The position numbers and the translations under genes are program-made. From NCBI GenBank assembly GCA_035556555.1, contig DATMES010000020.1, positions 62,001-126,000 on the forward strand: DNA of 64,000 nucleotides. Reading direction: 5' to 3'. The notes under the pieces are model-generated. The model was not told the DNA's origin. It was given only the letters and a program-made list of their open reading frames with translations, and searched no databases. This stretch comes from Frankiaceae bacterium (GTDB lineage: Bacteria; Actinomycetota; Actinomycetes; BP-191). Shown piece after piece: positions 48,886 through 57,927 of this stretch (the first letter of the stretch is position 1; each line of letters begins with the position of its first letter).

Positions 48886-49638
48886 ATGAACTTCGCCGCC
48901 ACCGCCTACCTGCTCGTCGAGTGGACGCGTCGCGACTTCCGCATCCGCTACACCCAGACGCTGCTGGGCAGCATGTGGGCGATCGTGCAGCCGGTCGCGC
49001 TCACCGCGGCGTTCGTGTTCCTCTTCGGGCGGGTCGCGCGCTTCGAGGTCGGCATCCCGTACGCGTCGTTCGTCTTCCCCGGCATGCTGATCTGGACGCT
49101 GTTCTCGGTCGGCGTCGGCAACGCCAACTCCGCCATGCTCGGGTCGATGCACGTCGCGTCGAAGGCCAACTACCCGCGCGTCGTCGCGCCGCTGGCCGGC
49201 GCGCTGCTGCCCGCCGTCGACTTCGCCGCCGGGCTGCTGCTGGTGCCGGTGCTGTTCCTCTGGCAGGACCCGCCGATGCGGTTCGCGCCGCTGCCGTTCC
49301 TCGTGGCGATCGTCGGCACGATGCTGCTGTCCAGCGGCGTGGGGACGTTCCTCGCGGCGGTCACGGTGTTCCTCCGCGACATCCGCAACGTCGTGCCCCT
49401 CGCGATGCAGCTCGCGCTGCTCGTGACGCCGGTCGGCTACTCCAGCAAGGACATCCCCGGCTGGCTCAAGCAGAACCCGATGGGGACGTTCGTGGAGGGG
49501 TTCCGCGCGTCGCTGCTCGACGTGCCCGGGCCCACGACGTCGCGCTGGATCGGGTCGCTCTGCATCGCGGCGGGCTTCTTCGCGTTCGGGCTCTGGTACT
49601 TCCACCGGGTCGAACGGCGGTTCCCCGATGTCGCCTAG
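48886..49638 (+). CDS. wzm: Polysaccharide ABC transporter permease
   Basis: This 250-aa ABC-2 type permease has six hydrophobic segments. TRRDFRIRYTQTLLGSMWAI is the amphipathic N-terminal signature of Wzm/TagG-like exporters, and FLRDIRNVVPLAMQLALLVTPVGYSS the conserved C-terminal part. With Wzt it exports lipid-linked polysaccharide to the outer face of the membrane. The wzt gene follows after a 150-nt gap that contains a large inverted repeat. Confidence 0.9.
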   Translation: MNFAATAYLLVEWTRRDFRIRYTQTLLGSMWAIVQPVALTAAFVFLFGRVARFEVGIPYASFVFPGMLIWTLFSVGVGNANSAMLGSMHVASKANYPRVVAPLAGALLPAVDFAAGLLLVPVLFLWQDPPMRFAPLPFLVAIVGTMLLSSGVGTFLAAVTVFLRDIRNVVPLAMQLALLVTPVGYSSKDIPGWLKQNPMGTFVEGFRASLLDVPGPTTSRWIGSLCIAAGFFAFGLWYFHRVERRFPDVA

Positions 49639-49639
49639 A

Positions 49640-49796
49640 GGTGTCACCGGCTCTCCCGCCCGTCGCGAGCCGCGGGCCGGGCGGCGAGCCGGCAAGGCCG
49701 CAGGAGTGGCCGATAGCTGCGCTATCGGCCGCGACGAGAACGCAGCCGGGCGCTGTCCGGACGCGGCGCAGCAGGGCGGGGAGGGCCGGTGACACC
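49640..49796 (+). promoter_or_regulatory. 157-nt inverted repeat burying the wzt start codon
   Basis: The left arm 49640-49661 (right after the wzm stop) pairs with 49774-49796; the outer 12 bp (ggtgtcaccggc) are perfect and the rest nearly so. The right arm contains the wzt GTG (49789-49791) and its GGAG ribosome-binding site. A nested perfect hairpin (ggccgatagc/gctatcggcc) lies at 49708-49730. If folded in mRNA, it would sequester wzt initiation. Confidence 0.55.
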
Positions 49797-50967
49797 TCGG
49801 GTCCCGCGCGGTGCCGTGCAGTTCCGCGGCGTCACGAAGGAGTACCGGCTCGGCAAGCCGCGCGCGTTCATCGCGGCGGCGATGCCGTGGGGGGACGGCG
49901 TCGGCCGAGGCGACCGGCTCAAGGCGCTGGACGACGTGACGTTCAGCATCGAGCCGGGCGAGTCGTTCGCGCTCATCGGGGCGAACGGCGCGGGCAAGAG
50001 CACCGCGCTGAAGTGCCTGGCCGGCGTCACGCACCCGACCCGCGGCGAGATCCGCAAGGGCGGCCGGGTCGTCGCGCTCATCGAGCTCGGCATCGGCTTC
50101 CACCCCGACCTGTCGGGGCTCGACAACGCGAAGTTCGCGGCGACGATCTCCGGCCTGCGCGGTGCCGCGGCGAAGCGGCTCGTGGAGCAGGCGGTGGAGT
50201 TCGCGGAGATCGAGCGGTTCGCGACGACGCCGGTGAAGCGCTACTCGTCGGGCATGTACGCGCGGCTGTCGTTCGGCATCGCCGCGCACCTGCCCGCCGA
50301 CATCCTCATCGTCGACGAGATCCTCGCGGTGGGCGACCTGGCGTTCCAGCGCAAGTGCTACTCGCACCTCGCCGGCCTGCGCAACAACGACGGTGTCACG
50401 CTGATGTTCGTCAGCCACAACGACTGGGTGCTCAAGGAGACCTGCGAACGCGGCGCGCTCATCAACCACGGGCAGGTCGTCGCCGAGGGTCCTGTCCAGG
50501 CGCTGCTCGACACGTACCACGCGGCCCCCGACCCGCTGACGTCGGCGGAGAAGACCGGCGGCGAGCGCATCAAGGTCGGCCACGTCGACACCGTTCCGGC
50601 AGGTACGCGGTCGATCGGGCTGCACGAGCCGCTCACGCTGGAGTGCGAGGTCACGGTCGCGCAGGGCACCGACAACGCCGTCGTCGGCCTCGCCTGGGCG
50701 AACAAGGACAAGCAGCTGCTGTGGGCGTCGTACTCCGACGAGCAGGGCCTGACGCTCAAGCCCGGCAAGCACCGCGTCCGCATCGTCGTGGAGGACGTCA
50801 ACGCACTCCCTGGGCCGAACCTGCTCGAGCTGCTGGCGTTCGACCGTACGTCGCCGGTCATCGAGCAGTCGCGGCTGTTCGACATCACGGTGGTCGGCTC
50901 CGAGCACTCGGCGGGCAACTGGGACCACGGCCTCATCGACGTGCCGACGCAGTGGAGCGCTGGATGA
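49789..50967 (+). CDS. wzt: Polysaccharide ABC transporter ATPase with Wzt C-terminal domain
   Basis: This 392-aa protein has an ABC domain (about 5-245) with Walker [12 protein letters not shown], signature [14 protein letters not shown], Walker [13 protein letters not shown] and switch His FVSHND, and a beta-sandwich Wzt C-terminal domain (about 250-385). In O-antigen exporters that domain recognises the finished glycan end. ATPase motifs are intact. The GNAT gene overlaps the stop by ATGA. Confidence 0.92.
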   Translation: MTPRVPRGAVQFRGVTKEYRLGKPRAFIAAAMPWGDGVGRGDRLKALDDVTFSIEPGESFALIGANGAGKSTALKCLAGVTHPTRGEIRKGGRVVALIELGIGFHPDLSGLDNAKFAATISGLRGAAAKRLVEQAVEFAEIERFATTPVKRYSSGMYARLSFGIAAHLPADILIVDEILAVGDLAFQRKCYSHLAGLRNNDGVTLMFVSHNDWVLKETCERGALINHGQVVAEGPVQALLDTYHAAPDPLTSAEKTGGERIKVGHVDTVPAGTRSIGLHEPLTLECEVTVAQGTDNAVVGLAWANKDKQLLWASYSDEQGLTLKPGKHRVRIVVEDVNALPGPNLLELLAFDRTSPVIEQSRLFDITVVGSEHSAGNWDHGLIDVPTQWSAG

Positions 50968-51419
50968 CGGCACGGCGGGTGCCGTTCGACGAGACGTATC
51001 TCGACGCGTCGTACGCGTGGCTCCAGGACCCCGAGATGGCACGGCTGACGATGAGCGCCGCGATGACGCGCGAGCAGCAGAAGGCCTGGTACGACACCCT
51101 CGCCGGCCGCACGGACTACGCGATCTGGGGCATCGAGTACGACGGCGCGCCCGTCGGAGTCATGGGCCTCAAGCACCTGGACTCGGACGACGGCGGCGCG
51201 GAGTACTTCATGTACCTCGGCGACACCTCCGTCTGGGGCAAGGGCATCGCGCGCTGGGCCACCGACGAGATCCTCGCCGAGGCACGGTCGCGCGGGCTGA
51301 CGTACGTCTACGGCCTCGTCGGCAAGCACAACGAGCGCTCGCTGTCGGTGCACACGCACCTCGGCTTCGAGATCGACGGCGAGCGCGACGGCAAGTGGCT
51401 GCTCGTCCAGCGCTGCTGA
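50964..51419 (+). CDS. GNAT-family N-acetyltransferase
   Basis: This 151-aa protein has the GNAT fold with [12 protein letters not shown] near the N-terminus, [19 protein letters not shown], the acetyl-CoA region [15 protein letters not shown] and the ending [20 protein letters not shown]. Its length and Trp-rich N-terminal part resemble sugar N-acetyltransferases of the PseH/WbpD-like type. The presence of a 3-amino sugar branch at 57917-59382 makes an amino-sugar acetylation role reasonable. It is translationally coupled to wzt. Confidence 0.82.
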   Translation: MTARRVPFDETYLDASYAWLQDPEMARLTMSAAMTREQQKAWYDTLAGRTDYAIWGIEYDGAPVGVMGLKHLDSDDGGAEYFMYLGDTSVWGKGIARWATDEILAEARSRGLTYVYGLVGKHNERSLSVHTHLGFEIDGERDGKWLLVQRC

Positions 51420-51455
51420 CCGATGAGTTCCGGCGAGTGGAGGAGTCCTACCGCC

Positions 51456-51836
51456 ATGACCACCTCCCTCGGCAGCATCCTGCTCGGCACCGCGGACCCG
51501 GGGCCGCTGCGCGCGTGGTACGAGTGCGCGTTCGACGTGAAGCCCAACGCCGACGGCTTCCTCGAGCTCGGCGGCGTCGCGGTCCTCGTCGACCAGCGTG
51601 CCGACGTGGCGACCACGACGGCCGAGCCGGGGCGCGTGGTCCTCAACTTCCACGTCGACGACGCTCGCGCCACCGCGGCGCACCTCGACGAAATGGGCGT
51701 GACGTGGCACGCGCCGCTGGAGTACAGAGAGGACGCCGGGGCGTGGTTCGGCACCGTGCTGGACCCCGACGGCAACTACGTCCAGGTGATCGAGCTGACC
51801 GAGGCGTACTACGCGGAGCGCGGAGGGCGACGATGA
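51456..51836 (+). CDS. VOC (glyoxalase/bleomycin resistance) family protein
   Basis: This 126-aa protein has the paired beta-alpha-beta-beta-beta modules of the VOC superfamily: [40 protein letters not shown] and [17 protein letters not shown], where the final Glu is the usual metal ligand. Members include glyoxalases, isomerases and drug-binding proteins. An in-frame ATG 33 nt upstream is possible; 51456 follows GGAGGAG and fits the fold. It overlaps the DrrA-like ATPase by ATGA. Confidence 0.82.
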   Translation: MTTSLGSILLGTADPGPLRAWYECAFDVKPNADGFLELGGVAVLVDQRADVATTTAEPGRVVLNFHVDDARATAAHLDEMGVTWHAPLEYREDAGAWFGTVLDPDGNYVQVIELTEAYYAERGGRR

Positions 51837-52792
51837 CGGCACTCGCGATCGAGACGTCGGGTCTCGTGAAGACGTTCGGCGAGACCCGGGCCGTGGACGG
51901 CATCGACCTCGCCGTGCCGACCGGCACCGTGCACGGCGTCCTCGGGCCGAACGGCGCGGGCAAGACCACGACGATTCGCGTCCTCGCCACGCTGCTCAAG
52001 CCCACCGAGGGCTCCGCGCGGGTGCTGGGGCACGACGTCGTACGCGACGCCGCCGCGGTCCGCGCGTGCGTGAGCCTGACCGGCCAGTTCGCATCGGTCG
52101 ACGAGGAGCTGAACGGCCGCGAGAACCTCGTGCTCCTCGGCCGCCTGCTCGGCCTGTCGAAGAAGACGTCGTTGTCTCGCGCCGGCGAGCTGCTCGACGC
52201 GTTCGGCCTGGGTGAGGCGGCGGACAAGCTCGTCCGCGACTACTCCGGCGGCATGCGGCGCCGTCTCGACATCGCGTCGAGCATCGTCGTGACGCCGCAG
52301 CTGCTGTTCCTCGACGAGCCGACCACCGGCCTCGACCCGCGCAGCCGCAACCAGGTCTGGGAGATCGTGCGCGTCCTCGTGTCGGAGGGCACGACCGTGC
52401 TGCTCACGACGCAGTACCTCGACGAGGCCGACCAGCTCGCCGACAGGATCGCGATCGTCGACCACGGCCGCGTCATCGCCGAGGGCACCAGCGGCGAGCT
52501 CAAGGCGCTGGTGGGGAGCGGCACCGTACGAGCGCGCCTGTACGACCCTTCGCGGCGCGAGGAGGCCGTACGCGTCCTCGGCCGCGCGCTGGGCGAGGAG
52601 GTCTCGCTCGACTCCGACCCCGCGTCGGTCTCGGCGCGTGCGCCGGAGGCCGACCGGGTCGCCGCGGGGCTGGCCGAGCTGGCTGCCGCCGGCATCGACG
52701 TCGCGGAGTTCTCGCTCGGGCAGCCGAGCCTCGACGAGGTGTTCCTCGCGCTGACCGGCCACCCGGCCGAGGAGAAGGAGGCCGTCGCATGA
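51833..52792 (+). CDS. ABC exporter ATPase, daunorubicin-resistance (DrrA) type
   Basis: This 319-aa ATPase has Walker [21 protein letters not shown], the Q-loop [15 protein letters not shown], signature [15 protein letters not shown], Walker [18 protein letters not shown] and [13 protein letters not shown]. The C-terminal ~80 residues match DrrA-type proteins, ending with [16 protein letters not shown]. It energises the permease encoded next (ATGA overlap). The substrate could be a drug, lipid or glycolipid; VOC proteins often neighbour such exporters. Confidence 0.9.
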   Translation: MTALAIETSGLVKTFGETRAVDGIDLAVPTGTVHGVLGPNGAGKTTTIRVLATLLKPTEGSARVLGHDVVRDAAAVRACVSLTGQFASVDEELNGRENLVLLGRLLGLSKKTSLSRAGELLDAFGLGEAADKLVRDYSGGMRRRLDIASSIVVTPQLLFLDEPTTGLDPRSRNQVWEIVRVLVSEGTTVLLTTQYLDEADQLADRIAIVDHGRVIAEGTSGELKALVGSGTVRARLYDPSRREEAVRVLGRALGEEVSLDSDPASVSARAPEADRVAAGLAELAAAGIDVAEFSLGQPSLDEVFLALTGHPAEEKEAVA

Positions 52793-53625
52793 CCACCCTC
52801 GACACCGCTCCCGTCCTCACCGAGGGCGCGCTGCGGACGGCGGTCGCGACCGGTGCGCGCCCCGCCGCGCCGAGCTCGCTGTCGGCGTCGCTGACGTTCG
52901 CGTGGCGGGCGATGCTGAAGATCAAGCACGTGCCGATGCAGCTGTTCGACGTGACGGCGTTCCCCATCATGTTCGTGCTGCTCTACACCTACCTCTTCGG
53001 CGGCGCGCTGGCCGGCTCGCCGCGCGCGTACCTCCAGCAGCTGCTCCCCGGCATCCTCGTCATGACGGTGTCGTGGATCACGATGTACACCGGCCAGGCG
53101 CTGAACTACGACATCTCCAAAGGTGTCTTCGACCGGTTCCGCTCGCTGCCGATCTGGCGGCCCGCGGTGCTTGTGGGGATGCTCATCGCCGACACCGCGC
53201 GGTACGCGATGGCGTCGGTCGTGATGATGACCGTGGGCTTCGGTCTCGGTTTCCGGCCCGGTGCCGGGGTGCTCGGCGTGCTGGCGGCCGTGGCGCTGCT
53301 GCTGGTGTTCGCGTTCAGCCTGTCGTGGGTGTGGACGTCGGTCGGGCTGAAGATGCAGACGCCTGAGGCGGTCATGCAGATCTCGATGACGGTGCTGTTC
53401 CCGCTGACGTTCGCGAGCAACGTGTTCGTGGACCCGAAGACGATGCCGGGCTGGGTGCGGGCGTTCGTGGACGTCAACCCGGTCAGCCAGCTCTCGACGG
53501 CCGCGCGCGGACTGATGCACGGCACGTCCGTGGGCAGCGAGATCGGCTGGGTGCTGGCGTGGAGCGCGCTTCTGGTGGCGGTGTTCGCGCCGCTGACGAT
53601 GCGCCTGTACAACGCGGAGCGCTAG
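52789..53625 (+). CDS. ABC-2 type exporter permease, DrrB type
   Basis: This 278-aa permease has six TM helices after a ~45-aa cytoplasmic N-terminus. [20 protein letters not shown] and the conserved [30 protein letters not shown] (the ABC-2 FDRFRSLP motif) and [20 protein letters not shown] are visible. It pairs with the ATPase upstream. The next gene is convergent 8 nt away. Confidence 0.9.
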   Translation: MTTLDTAPVLTEGALRTAVATGARPAAPSSLSASLTFAWRAMLKIKHVPMQLFDVTAFPIMFVLLYTYLFGGALAGSPRAYLQQLLPGILVMTVSWITMYTGQALNYDISKGVFDRFRSLPIWRPAVLVGMLIADTARYAMASVVMMTVGFGLGFRPGAGVLGVLAAVALLLVFAFSLSWVWTSVGLKMQTPEAVMQISMTVLFPLTFASNVFVDPKTMPGWVRAFVDVNPVSQLSTAARGLMHGTSVGSEIGWVLAWSALLVAVFAPLTMRLYNAER

Positions 53626-53633
53626 TCCGGGCG

Positions 53634-54383
53634 TCAGTCCAGCGTGGCCCAGCAGATCGAGGTGAACGGCAGCCGCTCCATGCGGACGTTCGCGATGCCA
53701 CGGGTCTCCAGAAGCGCCATCGTCTCGCCCGGCCACTCGGCCGCGTGGAACTCGTCGAAGCCGATGACCGCTCCCTTCGGCATTCGTGGCAGGAACGTCT
53801 CCAGCGCGTGCCGCGTCGGCTCGTAGATGTCGAAGTCGAGGTACAGCAGCGAGACGACGAAGTGCTGGTTGGCGGCGAGGAACTGCTGCGCGGTCTGGAG
53901 GAAGTCGCCCGCGACGAGGTGCACCTTGGGGATCTGCCCGAGCGGCCGGTCGGCGTCGTAGAGGGCGATCGCCTCCTCGAGGTCGGCGACCGAGCCGCCG
54001 CTGACGCCCCCGACGACGGCACGCGAGTTGTCGCCCGCCGCGTCGATCTCGGAGACGCTGGGGAACCCCTCGAACGTATCGAAGCCGACGACGTGCCGCC
54101 GGTGGTTGAGCGGCTCGAGGATCGCGGACAGCTGCGCCCAGGTGAACAGCCCGCCGCCGAGGTTGACGCCGCACTCGACGACCGACCCGGGGACGTTCAG
54201 CACCTGCTTGAAGATCTCGTACTTCACGACGAAGCGGGACAGCGAGGAGCGGTCCACGAACTTCGGGAAGTTCGCGAGCTTGTGCGTCGTGGAGCCGGGG
54301 GAGCGTTCCCAGTACGACTCGGCGTCGCCGCCGGGCGCGCGGGCGTAGCCCTGGGCGAAGTCGGGGCCTTCGATGCGTTCCAT
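53634..54383 (-). CDS. TylF/MycF-family O-methyltransferase
   Basis: This 249-aa protein resembles macrocin O-methyltransferase-like sugar methyltransferases: SVVECGVNLGGGLFTWAQL for SAM binding, VVGFDTFEGFPSVSEIDAAG, and the metal-ligand region LLYLDFDIYEPTRHALET with VIGFDEFHAAEWPGE. It probably methylates a sugar hydroxyl of the polysaccharide or a nucleotide sugar. The start overlaps the stop of the FemAB-like gene by one base (TGATG). Confidence 0.86.
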   Translation of the reverse strand: MERIEGPDFAQGYARAPGGDAESYWERSPGSTTHKLANFPKFVDRSSLSRFVVKYEIFKQVLNVPGSVVECGVNLGGGLFTWAQLSAILEPLNHRRHVVGFDTFEGFPSVSEIDAAGDNSRAVVGGVSGGSVADLEEAIALYDADRPLGQIPKVHLVAGDFLQTAQQFLAANQHFVVSLLYLDFDIYEPTRHALETFLPRMPKGAVIGFDEFHAAEWPGETMALLETRGIANVRMERLPFTSICWATLD

Positions 54384-55312
54384 CAACCGTCCAGTGAGAG
54401 CTCGTAGAAGTCGCACACGGTGCCGCGCGCGCCGAACGACGTCTTGAAGTCGTAGAGGCCGGCGTTGAGGACCGTGCCCCCGTCCTCGGTGGACACACCG
54501 AAGTCGTAGTACGGCAGGTCGCACGTCTCGATGGCCCTCGCGAACGCGAGGTCGAGCGCGTACGCCTTGGCGCCCGCCGGGCTCGCCGCCGAGTACTGGC
54601 AGTGGAGGACGCGGTCGGTGCGGTAGTGCACGGTGCCGCCGACGACCTCGCCGTCGAGGAGGACCGTCTCCAGCGTGATGGCGCCGGGGAAGAGGTGCAT
54701 CAGCGTGCGCATCTCGTCGGCCGTGTGCACCGGCTTCGTCGCGTGCCGCGCGGCGAGGCTGGAGGTGAGGACGTCCCAGAACGCGTCGAGATCGGTGGGG
54801 TCGGTCGAGAGCATCGCGCCGCGCTTGGTGGCGACGCGCGGGTTGCGTCGTCTGTCACTTCTCGCGGTTGTGCCGGCGGCGAGCTCGACCGTGGCGGAGA
54901 GGTCACGTCTGTAGAGACGCGCGCCGAGCCGGAACAGCGCGTAGAGGTCGTCCTGCGCGGGCTCGCGGTGGTAGATCGCGGGGACGGTCTTGTAGCGGAG
55001 CGTGCGGTAGCCGGCTGCCTTGTAGTGGTCTCTGGCCGCGCGGAGCGCGTCGATCATCGCGTCGCCGCGGAGGCTGCCGTCGTGGACGATGCCGCCGTAC
55101 GTGATGCCGGGGTGCGACACCACGGTCGTCGCGTCGGAGGGGTCCTCGGCGGCGGGGAGGACGGCGTTGTCACCGAGCATCAACGAGCGGTCGGCGAAGC
55201 GGTCGCCGTGGTAGCCGAGGTAGCGGCGGGTGTGGAGGAACGTGCCGTTGACCGACCGCGCGACGAGGTCGTCCCAGGGCTCGGCGGGGGACCAGGGGCG
55301 CACGTCGGGCAC
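54383..55312 (-). CDS. FemAB-like / GNAT-fold acyl or aminoacyl transferase
   Basis: This 309-aa protein has two GNAT-like halves as in FemAB-related proteins of polysaccharide clusters: NGTFLHTRRYLGYHGDRFAD, GYRTLRYKTVPAIYHREPAQ, then LLDGEVVGGTVHYRTDRVLH and YYDFGVSTEDGGTVLNAGLY DFKTSFG. These enzymes transfer acyl or aminoacyl groups to sugars or peptides. The GTG start is 9 nt after the GT2 stop, so the three genes form one leftward unit. Confidence 0.8.
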   Translation of the reverse strand: MPDVRPWSPAEPWDDLVARSVNGTFLHTRRYLGYHGDRFADRSLMLGDNAVLPAAEDPSDATTVVSHPGITYGGIVHDGSLRGDAMIDALRAARDHYKAAGYRTLRYKTVPAIYHREPAQDDLYALFRLGARLYRRDLSATVELAAGTTARSDRRRNPRVATKRGAMLSTDPTDLDAFWDVLTSSLAARHATKPVHTADEMRTLMHLFPGAITLETVLLDGEVVGGTVHYRTDRVLHCQYSAASPAGAKAYALDLAFARAIETCDLPYYDFGVSTEDGGTVLNAGLYDFKTSFGARGTVCDFYELSLDG

Positions 55313-55321
55313 GGTGCGACG

Positions 55322-56185
55322 TTACCGCCGCCGGAGGAGGCCGCGGGCTCTTGCGAGCAGGCCCGGGCGCGCGGGTGCGGCCCAGGCGGCCTCGATGCGG
55401 GCCACGAGGGGTTGGAGTGCCGGTGGCGGCGCGTCGCCGGAGAGGACGTACGTCCACGCCTCGGCCGCGTTGCGTGCGGTGGCGCGGCGGTGCTCGGGGA
55501 GGCCCGGCCATGAGGCGACGTGCTCGATGGCGGAGGCGTACTCGGCGCGGGTACGGCCCTCGGCCTGGACCTGCGCGGCGATACCGGTCGTGTTGACGCG
55601 GTAGCGCGCGAGCGGCTCGGGGACGTACGCCACGTCGGTCAGCGCGGAGACGCGGAGCATGAGGTCGAGGTCCTCGAACCGCTCGTCCGACACGCCGCCG
55701 GCCCGGTCGAAGACCTCCCGTGTCACGAGGACGGTGGCGGCGGGGACGACGTTGGTGACGAGCAGGTTGCCGAAGAGGTCGTCGTCGGGTGGCGCGCCCC
55801 AGACGACACCGGTGGGGACGTCGCTCTCGTCCATGAGCGCCGCCTGGGAGTACGCGGCGTCGGCGCCGGCGGCGAGCAGGCGTTCGAGGCGGTGCGGCTC
55901 CCACGCGTCGTCGGAGGCGAGGAACGACAGCCACTCGCCTTGGGCGGTCTCGGCCGCGAGGCGTAGCGAGGCGTGGAGGCCGCGGTTGGCGCGGCCAGGG
56001 TGGGTGAGGAGCCGGACGCGGGGATCGGCGAAGGTGCCCAGCACCTGCGGGGTGTGGTCGGTGCAGCCGTCGTCCACGACGAGCAGCTCGACGTCGGCGT
56101 GGGTCTGCGCGAGGACGCTCTCGACCGCGCCGGCGACCCAGCGTTCGTGGTTGTACGCCGGCATGAGCACGGAGACGAGCGCCAC
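55322..56185 (-). CDS. Family 2 glycosyltransferase
   Basis: This 287-aa GT2 has LVSVLMPAYNHERWVAGAVE, LLVVDDGCTDHTPQVL, FLASDDAWEPHRLE (metal site) and FEDLDLMLRVSALTDVAYVP with the catalytic Asp region. A C-terminal ~70 residues of helices ends in basic RARGLLRRR. It starts with GTG and heads the GT2-FemAB-methyltransferase unit. Confidence 0.9.
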   Translation of the reverse strand: MALVSVLMPAYNHERWVAGAVESVLAQTHADVELLVVDDGCTDHTPQVLGTFADPRVRLLTHPGRANRGLHASLRLAAETAQGEWLSFLASDDAWEPHRLERLLAAGADAAYSQAALMDESDVPTGVVWGAPPDDDLFGNLLVTNVVPAATVLVTREVFDRAGGVSDERFEDLDLMLRVSALTDVAYVPEPLARYRVNTTGIAAQVQAEGRTRAEYASAIEHVASWPGLPEHRRATARNAAEAWTYVLSGDAPPPALQPLVARIEAAWAAPARPGLLARARGLLRRR

Positions 56186-56245
56186 GTCAGCCCGCGTCCG
56201 CGCGGACGACGAGCCCGCGGTCAGTGTCGATACGGGTGCGCGTGC

Positions 56246-56407
56246 TCAACGCTCTCCCTCACGGGGTCCGGAGGGGTTCGCCCTCGCCGGGCCGATCTGG
56301 TGCTGTTCAAAGCCCTCCTCGGCGAGCCGTGCCAACGCATCCTCGTATGCGGTGGCCTCGTCGTCGTGGGGTCGATACCTGGCGGGTGTGGACTCGTACT
56401 TCGTCAT
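56246..56407 (-). CDS. Small charged protein of unknown function
   Basis: This 53-aa protein (MTKYESTPARYRPHDDEATA...) is hydrophilic, with one helix (AYEDALARLAEEGFEQHQIG) and a Pro/Arg/Glu tail. A CAGAAT hexamer 6 nt before the ATG supports it as a real leaderless gene. It is divergent from the two-gene set at 56529. No family is recognised. Confidence 0.45.
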   Translation of the reverse strand: MTKYESTPARYRPHDDEATAYEDALARLAEEGFEQHQIGPARANPSGPREGER

Positions 56408-56413
56408 CGCCTG

Positions 56414-56419
56414 ATTCTG
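56414..56419 (-). promoter_or_regulatory. Possible -10 (CAGAAT) for leaderless 53-aa gene
   Basis: CAGAAT on the minus strand ends 6 nt before the ATG at 56407. Confidence 0.4.
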
Positions 56420-56516
56420 TCAACCGACTGCAACCGCTGGGGCGCGCGCTGTGGACAACGGCGTACCGACGCCACATCCCTGTGGATGGCGCGCTTGCCA
56501 CCTCGCGGCGTCCTGT

Positions 56517-56522
56517 CACGAT
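56517..56522 (+). promoter_or_regulatory. Possible -10 (CACGAT) for the 56529 gene
   Basis: CACGAT ends 6 nt before the ATG at 56529. Confidence 0.3.
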
Positions 56523-56528
56523 GGAGAC

Positions 56529-56789
56529 ATGACAGAGCTCGCGTACGCCCCGCCCGCCGACATGGCATCGTCGCCGCTCACCGTTGCGCTGCAGCGGTTG
56601 TCGCGGGAGAAGCAGGCAGAGATCTACTGGCGCCTCATGAGCGCGATCGAACGCAACGACCAGAAGGACCTCGACATCCTGGGCCGCATTCTGCGTGCCC
56701 TCGCGGAGAACCGACCCGGCATCGACGAGAGCACCGCTCGCACGGTGTCGTGGGACGAGTTCTGCCGAGAGTTCGGGATTCCGCAGTAA
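56529..56789 (+). CDS. Small protein, possible antitoxin
   Basis: This 86-aa protein is mostly helical (LTVALQRLSREKQAEIYWRL, LDILGRILRALAENRPG) and ends VSWDEFCREFGIPQ, a tail reminiscent of antitoxin toxin-binding ends. No DNA-binding motif is certain. It precedes a RelE-like small gene by 22 nt in the same orientation, the usual antitoxin-toxin order. No direct family match is recognised. Confidence 0.5.
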   Translation: MTELAYAPPADMASSPLTVALQRLSREKQAEIYWRLMSAIERNDQKDLDILGRILRALAENRPGIDESTARTVSWDEFCREFGIPQ

Positions 56790-56811
56790 GTGCCGTCACG
56801 GGGGAGGCTGA

Positions 56812-57054
56812 TTGATCGACGAGGTCCGCTACGACGAGAGCGCCGCCGAGTTCCTGCGCACGCACCCCCGCGCCGAGGAGGCCAGGCTCTTCGTGGAGGC
56901 GCTCCGCCGCGGACAAGCCGTCCCCGGTGCGCTGACGGACCTCGACCAGTACGGGAGGTCGCTGGCGGTGCTGCCGGACTCGGGTCACGTCATCCGGTGG
57001 CACTACGCCGGGATGCGCCGCAACATCCTCGTCATCGACGAGATCTACGAGTAA
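56812..57054 (+). CDS. Small RelE/ParE-like protein, possible toxin
   Basis: This 80-aa protein (TTG start after GGGGAGG) reads like a compact RelE/ParE fold: an N-terminal strand-helix (VRYDESAAEFLRTHPRAEEA), then LDQYGRSLAVLPDSGHVIRW and the final strands HYAGMRRNILVIDEIYE. RelE-family catalytic residues cannot be assigned with certainty. Its stop touches the stop of the convergent GT2 gene. The toxin idea rests on size, order and fold pattern only. Confidence 0.5.
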   Translation: MIDEVRYDESAAEFLRTHPRAEEARLFVEALRRGQAVPGALTDLDQYGRSLAVLPDSGHVIRWHYAGMRRNILVIDEIYE

Positions 57055-57927
57055 CTACGGCAGCAGCGTGCGCTGCTCGGCGCTGCCGACGAGGCGCCCT
57101 GCGTGGTACGCGTACTCGCGCAGCAGCAGCACGCGGTCGTCGTCGTTGCGGCGCAGGCCGGGCGCCTTGCGCAGCAGCCCGCGCCACACCCGCAGCAGGT
57201 CGCGTACGCCGTGCCGCGGCGCGGCGGGGAAACTGCGTTGCAGCAACGCCTCGGTGCGGCCGTAGCGGAACGACTGCCGGTACAGCCCCCGCGCGTCCGC
57301 ACGGTAGCGGTACGCGATGACGGCGTCCGGCGCGAAGCCGACGGTGTAGCTGCACAGCTGCGCGCGCCACGCGAAGTCCACGTCGTCGGACCCCGCGACG
57401 TACGACGCGTCCCAGCCGCCGAGCGCGTCGATGACGTCGCCCCACACCGCGCAGTTGCCGCCGGGCGCGAACGGCAGGTACCCCAGCGGCACCATCAGCG
57501 CGTCGCGCGGGATCGCACCGCGCCAGCGCACGACGTTCGGCGGGTTCAGCGCGGTGTCGTCGAGCACGCCGCCCACGACGTCGTACGACTCCGCCGCCGC
57601 CACGAGCGCGGCCAGCCAGCCGGGCACCACGACGTCGTCGCCGTCGCAGAACGCCAGCAGGTCGCCGCGCGCGACCCGGCGAGCGGCGTTGCGGACGTTC
57701 GAGATGCCCCGCTCCGCCACGCGCTCGACCCGCAGCCCTGGCAGCCGCGAAGCCCACTCCATGACGTAGACGTCGGAGCCGTCGGTCGAGCCGTTGTCGA
57801 GGACCACGACCTCCCACGCGCCGTCGTACGTCTGCGCCGCCAGCGCGTCGAGCTGCTCGCCGATGGTCGCGCGCGTGTTCAGGCTCGGGATGCAGACGCT
57901 GACGAGCGTGGGGGCGCTACGACGCAT
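57055..57927 (-). CDS. Family 2 glycosyltransferase
   Basis: This 290-aa GT2 has [56 protein letters not shown] and the metal site [10 protein letters not shown]. The acceptor part [20 protein letters not shown] has the catalytic Asp pair. It overlaps the DegT aminotransferase by 11 nt, so it may transfer the amino sugar made by that enzyme. Confidence 0.9.
   Translation of the reverse strand: MRRSAPTLVSVCIPSLNTRATIGEQLDALAAQTYDGAWEVVVLDNGSTDGSDVYVMEWASRLPGLRVERVAERGISNVRNAARRVARGDLLAFCDGDDVVVPGWLAALVAAAESYDVVGGVLDDTALNPPNVVRWRGAIPRDALMVPLGYLPFAPGGNCAVWGDVIDALGGWDASYVAGSDDVDFAWRAQLCSYTVGFAPDAVIAYRYRADARGLYRQSFRYGRTEALLQRSFPAAPRHGVRDLLRVWRGLLRKAPGLRRNDDDRVLLLREYAYHAGRLVGSAEQRTLLP

Noticed and set aside
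48637-51042. An 801-codon minus-strand frame over wzm and wzt
   Set aside because: Shadow of the ABC transporter genes; repetitive Arg/Glu/Asp-rich sequence without motifs.
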